From the NCBI GenBank assembly GCA_946122785.1, contig CAMGYJ010000003.1:27173811-27237810 (forward strand): a DNA stretch of 64,000 nt. The letters run 5' to 3'. Positions within the stretch are counted from its first letter, which is position 1, and the number at the start of each line of letters is the position of its first letter. Under the pieces are notes generated by a model. That model was not told the DNA's origin and did not search any database. It was given only the letters and a program-made list of their open reading frames with translations. Of the stretch, positions 22,816-34,076 are shown in pieces. This stretch comes from Linum tenue (Eukaryota; Streptophyta; Magnoliopsida; Malpighiales; Linaceae). The translations under genes were made by a program, and so were the position numbers.

Positions 22816-22833
22816 GTGGGGAGGCAACCCCAC
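22816..22833 (+). promoter_or_regulatory. Conserved stem-loop after the ORF
   Basis: GTGGGG-AGGCAA-CCCCAC forms a perfect 6-bp stem with a 6-base loop, 37 bp after the ORF stop. A related hairpin with the same loop lies on the minus strand at 48606-48589. The family feature GGGAGGCAACCC recurs in many plant gypsy-type non-autonomous elements, which suggests an RNA signal (packaging, dimerisation or translation). The role is inferred only. Confidence 0.5.
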
Positions 22834-24543
22834 CAAGGTTTGTTTTTCTTTTGTTTGTTTTTGTCGGTTTGTCCACTTGGAACTATGGTTTCTATCACCC
22901 AGTGTGTTTTGCTGATGCTAGCCCGCTGACTGGTCCACGTCCAGTCCCCCAGCAGTGTTTCAATCCGGTAACATCGTTTCCCTTATCTTTCCCTCTACTC
23001 CATTGAGGGCAATGTCGTGCTTAAGTGTGGGGGGGTGCTTTGTATCGGTTGGAATATTTATTTGGGTGCTTGGAGCCTAGTCCGCTGTCCGAATCTTACG
23101 ATTTGAGGGCTCCAAGTACGGCTGTTTGATCATATTGGCACTGTGTTTTGATGGATGAATTGATTGGTTTTCGGATTAATGCATGACAACTTGTTCGCGA
23201 CTAGGACAACCTATGATGAGGACTGAGATGTGCAGTAGAACGATGTAGGGGTTCAGTTTTTCAACTGTTTGCTTGCCAACTGTGACTTGATCTGATTACT
23301 TGTTCTTGACAGTCGTTTATGCATCTAGTTCAGGGTATCAGAATGTGAGATAGAGCATATAGGTAGCCATGTGAGATTTGAGCCTGCTCGTTTCTTTCTT
23401 GTGCGATAGATCCCTCTTCCATGATGTGTAGCATTCACGTTGTCACTAGCTAAGATGATGGGGGCATAGGATTAGCCCACGCCCAAAACTGACTGTCCTG
23501 ATGTGTCATATCCCCTAGTCAACCCCTTTGAGTCGTGTGTTATCTTTTCTTTTGGTCTATAACGGAAAAAATCACCCTTGTTGCATCTTTTAGAAGGTTC
23601 CACAGAGTGGTTTTTACATATTCTCTGCTGATCTGCTAAAGTCTATGTGAGTGTTGGAGGTAGTGCTTAAAAGTTGGGCAGGCGTTTGAAATTTGTGCAG
23701 GAGTGGTGGCTCTCTTAAGAAATGAAAAGAAAAATGAAAGAAAAATTGAAAGCAAAAGAGAGCCACTACCAAAAATCTGAATAATGCCCATTAAGTAGTG
23801 TTTCTTAGCAGTCTGGCTTGGAAATGCTGATGTTTATGCCTCCTTCGCTCTTGTGCTCTTGAGATATTGAGTAAGGCAGAATAGCAGAAAGAAAATATCG
23901 GTTTGTTTGACTGTGATTGTGTGTTTGGAAAATGTGGAACCTTGTGCTATGAATACTTCCACCACTTAAAAGGCCTTTTCCCCATGTCCAAGACCCTAGC
24001 CAGTCATTTGAACCTGTGTCTAAGACCTCCTTATTAGTTAGTGGTGACACCCCATATGTGAACTCTAGCATTTAGAGGCTGCCATCATGGTGAAGAGATG
24101 ATAGGGATTGAGAGAAATAGCATGCGCATCTTTCGCATCAAATTGTCCTGACCCCACTGGTCGAGAGTGAGTGATTCATTTTCATTTTTTATATGCTCTT
24201 GTACCCCGGTGAGGACCTAGATTGCTCGGTCTCTATTCTGATGTCTTGAGTTGGATGCATGAGTTGACTGTTTTGCGTAAGTGGTTGAATCAAGTCTAGG
24301 TTGGCCAGTGAACAGAAGGGAGACTCTTCCTTTACTCGATTTGCTGCACTCGAATGTCCTTTGTGGTGGTTGTCCAGGTTGCTATTGAGGTTGTTCATGT
24401 ATTGATGTTTAAAAACCAGTGCGATTCACGTGTTCTGTGCCTTTATGACTTGTCCCCAATGTTGGTCGATTGAAATATGTAAGCTTACCTGGTGTCTGAC
24501 TTGGTTTGCTTGGGGACAAGCAAACGGTTAAGTGTGGGGAGTT
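22834..24543 (+). other. Non-coding interior of the 6-kb element
   Basis: No open frame of note on the plus strand. A phrase TTGAGGGCAATGTCGTGCTT followed by AAGTGTGGGGGGGTG (about 23004-23039) resembles the internal polypurine region found in Athila/Tat-type elements. A purine run (GAAATGAAAAGAAAAATG) lies near 23720. Confidence 0.55.
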
Positions 24544-25964
24544 TGATAGACCGTTATTTACACATGTTTTTACCCTCGTTCTTACACCGTTTGAGGTGTT
24601 GATTCTCGTGTTTTAGGCCGATTTCACGCTAGGTTGTGCTTGCTTGTGATATTTCAGGTCCTAGTACGTGAATGGAGGCTTGGGAGCGAGTCTGGGGTCG
24701 ATTGGACGAAGATCGGACGAATGGCGAGATTTCAAGGAAGCTGCACGGGCAGACCATGGAATGGCACGGCCGTGCGAAGTACAATCCAGGCCGTGCGGAA
24801 TTCTGCGAGAGCATGCATGGGCAGGCCAGAATTCTCACACGGCCGTGCCATTGAGCACCCTGGCCGTGTGATTTCTGCCGAGGCCGAGCACGGGCAGGCT
24901 GGATTCCTCACACGGCCGTGCAACCCTGGCTGTGTGAGATGGCTGAAGGTTGATTAATTGATACGCTGCGTTTTGAGCCGCACGGCCAAGTGGGTGATCT
25001 GCACGGCCGTGCGGCCTGGCCGTGCGAGTCGGGAAATCCTTATTTTAGAGCCTATTCCGAGCCAAAAGGGGGAGAATCGTGTTTTCATAGCAAAAACAGA
25101 GCCCTAGAGAGAGAAAGTACGAAGAACACATCCTATAAGCTATCTTAGAGCTGGATTTCATCGAATCGAGCTTGGAGATCGTCATAGGAGTGGAAATCAT
25201 CGTCCCGGAGCAGATTTTCCTCATCGTTATGAGTATGACTAATCCGATTACTGTTTTCTCTTCTCTCTCTATGGAGTAGAACCCTTCTCTCACTTGGGTA
25301 TGAAGAACCCTAGTTCCTTGTGTTAGGGATTTGATTGTAATGACTTGGGATGATATTACTGTTTGATTTTAATCGAATGACGCATGTTTATTGAATTGAT
25401 TGGAGTCTGATCAGCTGTTCTCAATTTCTGCTGCAACCTGAGATAGATAGAATCTGATTAGGTTGTTAGAGCCTCTTCATTCGATAGTAGGAGATTGGCT
25501 ATACGAGAGTTAGCCAGTTTACTGCTTTGTACTGGAATTCAATTCCAGTAGTGGAGTTCTGTGTTCATAGCCTCAGCTTTCTATCCCGGTGAAGACTAGT
25601 CGTCTGCCGGGTAGTTAGACTGAGAGGGCTTGGTCAGCTTAAGAGATTCCAAGCTACTGTCGGATCTTCCGCAGTCTAATCAACAGTAAATCAACCCAGG
25701 GAATTACAATTGAACCTAACTAAGGGGCTAGGGGGACTCAATCCCGAGTGACTCTTTCTTGACTTTGAAAACCGAACAATTTACTGCTTTCTTGTTGCTT
25801 TTGCTTTTAAACAAAAATCAATCGAATTAGTTTGCTAGATAATAGAGAATCACGGAGTAAGCAGTAGATCTAGACCCCGGGTTGATAATTGAACTTGCCT
25901 GTTACTGCATTCCCGGACTGCGATTACACTTGGTCGCAGTTTGGTGTTGTGTTTTGGCGTGTCA
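24544..25964 (+). repeat. 3' LTR of the 6-kb element
   Basis: 1421 bp, same length as the 5' LTR with about 15 base differences and no net indel. The last bases, GGCGTGTCA, are followed by the target duplication TGTGT and then by resumed Copia coding sequence. Confidence 0.92.
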
Positions 25965-25969
25965 TGTGT

Positions 25970-26280
25970 TCAGGACCTCACCTCACAACCGAGGATTGGT
26001 TTAGTCCACGTAGATAAGGGCTTATACCTTCTTTGAGAGGAGAAACAACCTGGAGAGTTTTGCAAGCTACACATTTGTGGAGTGAGCACCAGTAAAAGTT
26101 CAGTGTTATGGCATGCCAGACTTGGACATCTTTCTTTACCTAGACTATAAGAGATTAAGAAACATTGTCATGATGTAAAAGTTTCAGATTTTGGTGATTG
26201 TGAGATTTGCCATTTGGCTAAACAAAAGAGAGTTCCCTTTCATAGAAGTACTTACATTGCTAAAGTGGTGACACCCTAGA
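25970..26280 (+). pseudogene. Copia GAG-pre-integrase / integrase zinc-finger piece
   Basis: After the 6-kb insert, the Copia frame resumes with LWHARLGHLSLPRL, the hallmark of the GAG-pre-integrase region (W H.RLGH.S...L). It continues with KKHCHDVKVSDFGDCEICHL and AKQKRVPF, the HHCC zinc-binding part of integrase (C..C...K..R.PF). Stops occur between them. The catalytic DDE core is absent because the element ends near 26.28 kb. Confidence 0.75.
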
Positions 26281-26993
26281 TGGGTGCTGGATCAGAATTG
26301 CGCAGCTCAATCCAAAGGAATCAAGATTGTGGGATATCTTTTCACTATCAACTTGTTTTTCTTCCTCGTAACACTTTGTTAGTGTGTCAATATCCTAGCA
26401 TTTTGAGGGAGCGTTTGCAGTTTTTCCTTTTTCACTTTTTATGTTGTTGATGTCTTGGGTAAACTCCTCAACAGCTTGGATAGTGAGATCTGTCCTTGAT
26501 TTAGTAAAAAAAATTCTTTGAGATCCTACACATATGAAACATTCTGATCATTAACAAGGCACTTAAGGCGCCTTTCCATGTTGGAGATGAGTATGAATGT
26601 CATGGAATCACATGTTTGTTGTCTTGACATTGTGAACCTTTGAAATGATCACTTGGCAGAGAGGAGTAAATGGCAAGAAACTGGGTAGTTTCTGGGTAGA
26701 TTCTTTTATTTACCAAGTCTTCTGCTGTTAACATGTCAATATTAATTGCGGGAAACTGCATTTGTTTTGTGTCTAATAAGTTAATAAGCATTCCCTACGC
26801 GGTGATTTTTTCCACCTGCAAGAAATTCTTAAACAGTTGATACTGATTATTTCGTGTTAATAGCTGGCATTAATGAATGAGGTTTGTAGAGGATGATCCA
26901 GTACTTATGTCTAAGTTTTAACTTGATTTCACATTTGCAAATCTAATTACTTGAATTGGCATTCACTCTGGATTTTTGGCTTTGTTCTTTTAG

Positions 26994-27243
26994 GTACAAA
27001 TTTGATGACGAACATGTGACAAAAGAAGACGTGAAGAGGGTATTAGAAGAATACGGTGGCGAGGAAGAAGTAATGGTTTGTCAAATCTATGATCCATTGT
27101 GTAATATGACTAACGAGTATAGCTTGGCTTATCTTATCCTTCTGGTTCTGCATCTGCCGCAGATGGAAAACTCGAATGCATATATGTTTGTCTATATACG
27201 TGAAAGTGACATAAAGAAAATCTACAATATGGATGGAAACTAA
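26994..27243 (+). pseudogene. UBP12/13-like 3' exons, copy A
   Basis: The exon at 26994-27069 reads YKFDDEHVTKEDVKRVLEEY and GGEEE after an AG acceptor and ends at a GT donor. A second piece, from about 27163, reads ENSNAYMFVYIRESDIKKIY and stops at 27243. Past the stop, in another frame, KVIVEQLRVS continues the family match, so a frameshift caused the stop. These are the exons that follow the catalytic His box in UBP12/UBP13. Here they are detached from the catalytic domain. Confidence 0.8.
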
Positions 27244-27905
27244 AAAGGTAATTGTTGAGCAGTTGAGAGTGAGTAAGTTTTTGTTGTAGCCAAGAGCACT
27301 TTAGGGTTGTGGGTTTGATTTTTGTGGATTAATTTGTTAGGTGTTGCCGTCCACAGATCTGATGTTATGGAGAGAGGGAAAGCGGGGAGCCGTAGTCGTG
27401 ACGACGAGAGAGCAGCTGAAATCCAAGAGGCTTTCGAAACAATGTAATTACCGTAGTTGTAGCAGAGTATTCAGAAGTTGAGGGTAGGTTGGTCTGGACG
27501 GCGAGTGGGATTTGGAGGTCGGTGACGGTGAGGAGCAGGGGATGCAAACATTTTTTTGTTTCTCTTTAGGTAATATACGATGGGAGGAACAGGTGAAAAG
27601 ACATGTTTGATTGGTTGTAACCAAGTATATCAAGTAAATTTGGTAGGTTCCTAAATCGTGGCCGGTGGCCAAAGACAAGAAACAACTCAAACGACGAAGG
27701 TAAGGGCATGAAGAAAACAATATGAGAACACTTAAAAGGCTAAATGAACAAAATGTCAATACACCATTAACCATCCAATCAAATTCATCCATCTTGACAA
27801 CTAACATGCTTTTAGGGTCAAACATATGCATTCAAGTTTAATAACCAAACATTGATTCAACAAATTACAATTCTTGTGGTTTGGACAATTCATTGAGCTT
27901 TTGGT

Positions 27906-28862
27906 GGGCATCTCACCGACAATGACAAGTGTCCCATATGCGAGTCAGAGATCAAAACTAATGTACATTGTTTGCGAGACTGCAACAAGGTGAAGCAAAT
28001 TTGTGAGAGAATGGTTCCTCAGGAACTTTAGCAACAATTCTTTACTGCAGATCAGGAAAGCTGGCTTGCCAAAAACTTGGAAAGAGATGACGAAGTAGAG
28101 GAAACAGGGGAGTGGAATAGCTTTTTATCCCTCATCTACTGGTACATTTGGAAGCACCGAAATGATTTCATATTCAAAGCTACAAGGCTGTCGAGATCAA
28201 CTTTGGTCAATTGCATTGTTTCCAAAGCAAAGGACTGGGTTAAGACATGGAGATCTGCCACCTGATCTGCCACCTGATCAATTGCATTGTTTCCAAAGCA
28301 AAGCCCCTCGCCCAAACCTATGAGGGAGGAAAGGCTTATAGGCTGGAATCTGCCACCTGCCGGATGGTGTAAACTAAATACCGATGGGGCAGCTCAGGGC
28401 AATCCAAAGCTTATGGCGGCAAGAGGTTGTATCAGGGACAAGGATGGAGAATGGCTTGGAGGTTTTTGCTGCAACATAGGCACCGGATCAACCATACTCT
28501 CGGAACTTTGGGGCATTCATAAAGGCTTGGAATTAGCGTGGAGAATGGACATCCGTTGCTTGATTGTTGAGACAGACTCCAAACTGGCACTGCAATTGAT
28601 TGACAGCATAACGGATCCGGTTCATCCTCACGCCACCCTTTTAACCATGATTCGCAGGCAGATTGCTCAGAGTTGGATAGTTCGCTTGGTTCATACGTAC
28701 CGTGAAGGGAACAGAGTCGCGAACTGGCTCTCGAAGCATAGTCTCCTCTATCCCTTTGGTACGCATGAATTAAACAAACTACCAACTGATCTTGTGAGGC
28801 TTTTGAGGGAAGACAACATTGGAACAAGCTTTCCTAGACAAATCATTATCGACCCAAGTTAA
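27906..28862 (+). pseudogene. LINE reverse-transcriptase tail and RNase H, copy A (broken)
   Basis: The order is a zf-RVT zinc-binding segment (CPICESEIKTNVHCLRDC), a stop at about 28029, then WYIWKHRNDFIFKA. A damaged linker follows, then a type-1 RNase H domain from LNTDGAAQGN through TILSELWGIHKGLELAW and VETDSKLALQLID to REGNRVANWLSKHS. This is the C-terminus of plant L1-type ORF2, or a domesticated-looking RNase H derived from it. Compared with copy B, an insertion near 28262-28300 repeats nearby words (CAATTGCATTGTTTCCAAAG) and shifts the frame. RT itself is absent. Confidence 0.8.
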
Positions 28863-29117
28863 GTGGTGTATAGCTTGGTACTCTGTTTGCTTTATTTTGC
28901 TGTTTGGTAGCAGAGACTCACTGGGGCTGAACTTCGTAGGAGGTTTTGGCGTCCTATGTAGTCTGCTATTTTGTAACCTTAGTTCCTTGGCTTTCCCATA
29001 TTCATGTTAAGCTAAAATCAAGCAAATAATGCCTAGTTGCCTACCAAGGCGTCCAAACCACATATATGCATTCACTCTCATTCAAATTTGAGTCACGTGA
29101 CACAAACTTCTCATGCC

Positions 29118-29262
29118 AAGTCCTAGCCATAAAATGGTTAAATTCTTATTCTCATTCACCCTACATTTCAACCCGTTCAAGGATGACAAGTCCTGGCCCT
29201 AAAATGGTTAAATTCTTACTCTCATTCACCCCATATTTCAACCCGTTCAAGGATTATTCTTT
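29118..29262 (+). repeat. Two-unit tandem repeat, 70-bp period
   Basis: AAGTCCTAGCCATAAAATGG at 29118 recurs as AAGTCCTGGCCCTAAAATGG at 29188, each followed by TTAAATTCTTA and CATTTCAACCCGTTCAAGGA or close variants. The pair is kept in copy B (from about 35920), but the third copy near 38.96 kb has one unit only. Confidence 0.75.
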
Positions 29263-30424
29263 TGATAATGTGGCAAAATAAACCAGAATTTAAGCCTTTA
29301 GGAATTGTCTTGATGATAGTATGTCACTCAAAAAACAATAAAAGATTATTTGGAATAAGAAAATGGAAGTTGTGGGTGCTTTGTGGTCGTTTGCAGTGGA
29401 AAAAATGAAGAAAATGAGGATTTGAAAGTGTGAAATTGGGGAAATAGTGATCTCGATCGGGAACTTCCCCTTTTGTGGCCGATGACGAGTTCACGAGTAT
29501 TTTCAAAGAGTTCACAGTCGTGATCTTTGGAATTGGACATTGATCTTTTGAATCAGGACTTAAGTTCACGGGATTGTGGAGCAAGTTCACGAGAGTGTAA
29601 TTCTTCTCGAGCCCGTGATATTTCTACTGTAGGCTAAATGCAATTTTTCACATACACCTTCATGCAAACATTCTATCAACAAGTTATCATCACCAAATAC
29701 ACATTCATACGTATCTTAACCATGTAAGTTTCCATTCACTTTTAATAATGATAAAAGCTCCGCAAAATAAATTTCCAATCATGCAAGTCCATTATTAAGA
29801 GTAGAGAAAAGCGGATGCAAACCGAATGTTGGGGTACCTTCCAACTATTGCATCTTTAGGGTCGTTTCGCAGAACTCATTGCCGTTTGGGAGGTAAGTGG
29901 ATAGCACTCTCCCAAACTCAACCCAGAGATTGTTATATGCTCCCTTTGATACAAGCCCCAGTGCCACCCATGAAATCGAGTGGTTGGGGCAAACTCGAAA
30001 CTCTCAATCGTGAGTGCCTTAAAGCGCTCCCCAATATCATATTCCTTTATGATCTGGCCAAGCTTGACACTTTTGCATTTTTTCATTTTGATTTTGCCCT
30101 TGAAGTTCGGACTCCATACCTCCAACATGAACTGCATTAACTTCTTATTCTTAACATTTTGCTCACTTGAAAATCTTAGCAATTCCTTCATCTTAATTCA
30201 TAGTGCTTCAATGTTCACCATTTTCTTTGCATCATTCTTCTTTTCAACATCCCACTCTACCCTTTGCTTGATCTTGTTTACCATATCAATGAACTTAAAT
30301 TTCGGATGCGAAGGAAGAGCTGGAGTAGAAATAACTTGGTCACAGTCGAATGCTATGTCCTCCCACTTAAATAGTTTGTGGACATTGGGAAGTGGGGTGA
30401 TAGTGTAATGTATATGCTCTTCTC

Positions 30425-30574
30425 CAACCTCAATGTGATCCAGTTTCCATCCACATCAATTATAGTCCTTGATGTTGGCAGAAAAGGACCCCCAAGTATA
30501 ATCAGTGTTTTCATGTCACCCTTCATGTCCATTATAACAAAGTCAATTGGGTAGAAAAATGAGCACCCCTTACT
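30425..30574 (-). pseudogene. Ty3/gypsy (Athila-like) protease fragment, copy A
   Basis: The minus strand reads SFFYPIDFVIMDMKGDMKTL, then IILGGPFLPTSRTIIDVDGN. This matches the retropepsin C-terminal region of Athila/Tat elements (P.DF..LDM......IILGRPFL.T....IDV). The same piece occurs in copy B (near 37190-37338) and the third copy (39290-39420). It shows that much of 29-30.6 kb is an antisense gypsy relic. Confidence 0.75.
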
Positions 30575-31064
30575 CAAGAATAGGGTCTTCAAACGAGCTC
30601 GGGTAAGCTTGTTTGAATGAGTTTTTTGATGGAAACGAAAGGGAACTCTTACACCAGGTAGAGTGCTCGATCGTTATGAGGTCTCCTTTGATGTAATCAA
30701 GTGGGTTTGCTCGATTAATAGGCCAAGATTCAGCAAGCTTTGATCACAACCAAAACCAAGACAACTCACAATTTAAAACATTGCAAGCTTATGCCTGGGG
30801 CGAATTTAGGACTAAGCCACAAGTAATTGTTTGGTATTCTGTTCATTGATTATTGCTTGTTGGGAATACAGTTCAAGCATATACTACAACTCTTCCTAAC
30901 TGCTCAAATTTATTCTAAAATCAGTAAGGTCCATTGTGTGCTCTTGGCTCTCAAAGTACTTAATGCTCTGGCGTTATTATTTTGTTGATTAGATTCAGGT
31001 GTGGTCCACTATCGCAATGTATTGAATGAGTATTTCCTGATATGCTTACTTTGTGTTTTCCCAG

Positions 31065-33160
31065 ATGTTGAACATACCTTCAATGGAACGACGAGCAACT
31101 GGAGTTTCAAATCATTTATACCCCTCAGTGATCTGTTTGATCCTACTAAGGGATATCTTGTCAATGATACTTTAATTGTTGAAGCTGTTGTAAGGGATTT
31201 TCTGGATGATTGGTCTTATGACTCTAAGGAAAAGAAAGGTTATGCAGGTCTAATGAATCAGGGAGCAACATGCTATATGAACTCCCTCCTACAAATCCTG
31301 TACCATATTCCTCGCTTTAAAAGGGTTGTTACCATTGCAATTTTCATGTTGCTGGATTTGAATGTTTATTATTATTGTACTGTTAGAATGATGTTATTTT
31401 GAATTAATTTGTAGTCCGTATACAGTATACGAACAATTGGGAATGACAAGCCTAACGGAAGCATTCCTTCAGCTCTGCAGAATCTATTCTACAGGCTTCA
31501 AGCTAAGAAAACAAGTGTTTCAACCAAGGAATTAACAAAATCATTTGGATGGAAGAAAATTGATTCTTTCAGGCAACATGATGTGCAAGAATTCAATATG
31601 TGAGAAGTTAGAGGATGCAATGAAGGTGACAAAATCTAATAGGCTGCATGTGTCTTTTTGTCTTTTGGTGGGATTTGCATATGTTATTAGTTATGGGTAT
31701 TTATCATTATTGTTGTTATCTTAATCTTCTATGGGATTAGGGAACTACTGCGGAGGGCACAATCAAGATGCTATTTGAGGGTGTTATGAGCTACATTCGG
31801 TGTCTGTCTGTGAACTACAATTCCACGGGGAAGGAGTTCTTCTATGGTACTAACATTTTCTTGGCATGTGAATGTTCTGTATAGCACTCTAATGGTAGGA
31901 TGCTGAAATGCACATTACATGGCAGATCTGCAGCTCGATGTAATAGGTTGTAAGGATGTTTATGCATCTGTTGACAAGTATGTGGAAGTTTAACAACTTT
32001 GGGGTGATAACAGATACCATGCTGAAGGACATGGTCTACAGGTTAGTCAATCATTGTCCGTGTCTGGGATCTCAGTGTTATTTCAGAAATCCTGATTTAA
32101 GACAAACTGATCTCACTACAGATGTATGCATCATCAATGGGTGTTTCAAACTTATGCCACTGGCTCATTTGAATGATAAATGCTCCAAGGAAATCAAGTT
32201 AACCTTCTTGCACCCATTTCTCAAGTTTGACACTTTGCAATGTTGGGATACTGACCCTCTGCACCCCTTTCCGGGTCTGTCACTTTGTGATTCTAACCCT
32301 CTTGCACCGATTTTCGGGCTTGGCACTTTGCAAGGATATCCAATTGGGATTATTCTCTCTCGTAACCATTTCGGGTTTGGATCTTTGATATATACTCGTG
32401 GCCTGGTCTACAGTCATCCATAGCAGTCCAGCATATTACCGGGCAGTTTACCCCCCCCCCCCAAATTTTTTCGCTTTCGTCTGCTATATACAAGCCAGGA
32501 TGGTTCATTATATGTTTAACTGCTCTACCCAAGCTAATCGCTCAAATGATTTCTGTGGACATCACTGATAGTCTGTGCTTGGTGTTTTCAGGATGCAAAC
32601 AAAGGTTTCTTGTTTCTTCGCTTCCCACCTGTTCTTCAACTGCATCTAAAGCGCCTTGAATATGATCATTCGCAGGGCACCATCCTCAAGGCGAGTATTT
32701 TAATTTGATGTACATCTCAAGCAAGTAACAGGCTTTGGTGTTCCTTGAAGAGCTTATTTCTATGGTGCATGCTTTATTAACTATTTAACCTATGCTTAAT
32801 AGGCCTGATTCTCCTTTTTAATGTGAATTGTGTATTGCATATCAATGATCAGTATGAATATCCTCTTCAACTTGATCTTGATAGAGAAGGTCACAAATAT
32901 TTGTCCCCATATGCTGATTACAATGTTTGTAATCTCTACACTCTTCATAGGTGAGATTATTAAGTGTTTTTGATGTAGTTTGTGTTGGCATACTTGGTGG
33001 TCAAATGTGTTTCTCATACTAGGGTGTTAGTACTTCTACTTATGTGCTCTCCTAGTTTGTGATAAAGTGTATTGGTTCATGCTGGAAGGGCAAATGCAGG
33101 GCATTATTATGCTTTTATTAGACCTCCTATATCGGATGAATGGTATGCATATGGTCAAGA
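31065..33160 (+). pseudogene. UBP12/UBP13-like ubiquitin-specific protease pseudogene
   Basis: Exons match the USP7-class plant proteases UBP12/13 (MATH domain plus USP domain). In order they are: end of MATH, NWSFKSFIPLSDLFDPTKGY; Cys box, GYAGLMNQGATCYMNSLLQI (31065-31324); TKELTKSFGWKKIDSFRQHD (31414-31625); EGTIKMLFEGVMSYI (31741-31846); DLQLDVIGCKDVYASVDKYV (31926-32041); FLFLRFPPVLQLHLKRLEYD (32592-32690); YEYPLQLDLDREGHKYLSPY (about 32842-32950); and His box, HAGRANAGHYYAFIRPP (about 33067-33150). Defects include loss of a few residues with a frameshift at QEFN near 31600, an in-frame TAA after KYVEV near 31996, a GC donor at 32691 and a lost acceptor before 32842. The MATH start and the long C-terminal ubiquitin-like region are missing. 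Cys and His catalytic residues remain, but the gene cannot make the protease. Confidence 0.85.
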
Positions 33161-33828
33161 TTGTGGGATATCTTTGCACTATCAACTTGTTTTTCTTCCT
33201 CGTAACACTTTGTTAGTGTGTCAATATCCTAGCATTTTGAGGGAGCGTTTGCAGTTTTTCCTTTTTCACTTTTTTTGTTGTTGATGTCTTGGGTAAACTC
33301 CTCAACAGCTTGGATAGTGAGATCTGTCCTCGATTTAGTAAAAAAAATTCTTTGAGATTCTACACATATGAAACATTCTGATCATTAACAAGGCACTTAA
33401 GGCGCCTTTCCATGTTGGAGATGAGTATGAATGTCATGGAATCACATGTTTGTTGTCTTGACATTGTGAACCTTTGAAATGATCACTTGGCAGAGAGGAG
33501 TAAATGGCAAGAAACTGGGTAGTGTCTGGGTAGATTCTTTTATTTACCAAGTCTTCTGCTGTTAACATGTCAATATTAATTGCGGGAAACTGCATTTGTT
33601 TTGTGTCTAATAAGTTAATAAGCATTCCCTACGCGGTGATTTTTTTCCACCTGCAAGAAATTCTTAAACAGTTGATACTGATTATTTTGTGTTAATAGCT
33701 GGCATTAATGAATGAGGTTTGGAGAGGATGATCCAGTACTTATGTCTAAGTTTTAACTTGATTTCACATTTGCAAATCTAATTACTTGAACTGGCATTCA
33801 CTCTGGATTTTTGGCTTTGTTCTTTAAG

Positions 33829-34076
33829 GTACAAATTTGATGACGAACATGTGACAAAAGAAGACGTGAAGAGGGTATTAGAAGAATACGGTGGCGAGGA
33901 AGAAGTAATGGTTTGTCAAATCTATGATCCATTGTGTAATATGACTAACGAGTATAGCTTGGCTTATCTTATCCTTCTGGTTCTGCATCTGCCGCAGACA
34001 GAAAACTCGAATGCATATATGCTTGTCTATATACGTGAAAGTGACATAAAGAAAATCTACAATATGGATGGAAACT
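33829..34076 (+). pseudogene. UBP12/13-like 3' exons, copy B
   Basis: Exon 33829-33904 reads YKFDDEHVTKEDVKRVLEEY after an AG acceptor. Exon 33998-34076 reads ENSNAYMLVYIRESDIKKIY and then stops early, with the family match resuming in another frame as in copy A. The shared frameshift shows the gene was already dead before the duplication. Confidence 0.8.

Larger units (their letters stand above)
19999..25964 (+). mobile_element. Complete pol-less LTR retrotransposon, 5966 bp, recent
   Basis: Both LTRs are exactly 1421 bp (19999-21419 and 24544-25964), begin TGATAGACC and end GGCGTGTCA. A perfect target duplication, TGTGT, lies at 19994-19998 and 25965-25969. By eye the LTRs differ at about 15 positions, near 1%. 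The primer-binding site TGGCGCCGTTGCCGGGG (21426-21442) matches the tRNA-Asp type used by Athila-like gypsy elements, and AAGTGTGGGGAGTT precedes the 3' LTR. The 3.1-kb interior has one interrupted frame (21559-22779) and otherwise no coding sequence. With no RT or integrase it is non-autonomous (LARD-like). It sits inside the Copia protease region. Confidence 0.93.
16083..26280 (+). mobile_element. Degenerate Ty1/Copia retrotransposon, interrupted by nested elements
   Basis: Copia parts appear in order across three segments: 16083-16691 (primer-binding site and gag start), 19169-19998 (gag continuation and protease) and 25965-26280 (start of integrase region). Between them lie two complete LTR elements with exact target duplications, and a hAT MITE sits in the 5' LTR. 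The element then stops abruptly near 26.28 kb, where the UBP-related duplication starts. Reverse transcriptase, RNase H and the 3' LTR are missing. In-frame stops in gag and protease show it was inactive or has since decayed. Confidence 0.8.
26321..30574 (+). repeat. Segmental duplication copy A (4254 bp)
   Basis: Direct copy of 33155-37338, very similar over the full length with scattered substitutions and small indels. It begins inside what is an intron of the UBP gene in copy B (TCAAGATTGTGGGATATCTT) and ends inside the antisense Ty3/gypsy protease piece (GAGCACCCCTTACT). It carries the last two UBP exons, a LINE RNase H fragment and antisense gypsy sequence. Because copy B is continuous with the upstream UBP exons, copy A is the added copy. 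Confidence 0.88.

Noticed and set aside
20084..25293. Short proteins encoded in both LTRs of the 6-kb element
   Set aside because: They fall in the palindromic word cluster, occur on both strands and in several frames, and match no family. The stop-free frames result from the repeated GC words.
32160..32470. Extra exon in the large UBP intron
   Set aside because: An open stretch exists (GFGSLIYTRGLVYSHP), but it contains repeated ACTTTG.../CTGACCCTCT phrases and a C tract, and matches no part of UBP12/13.
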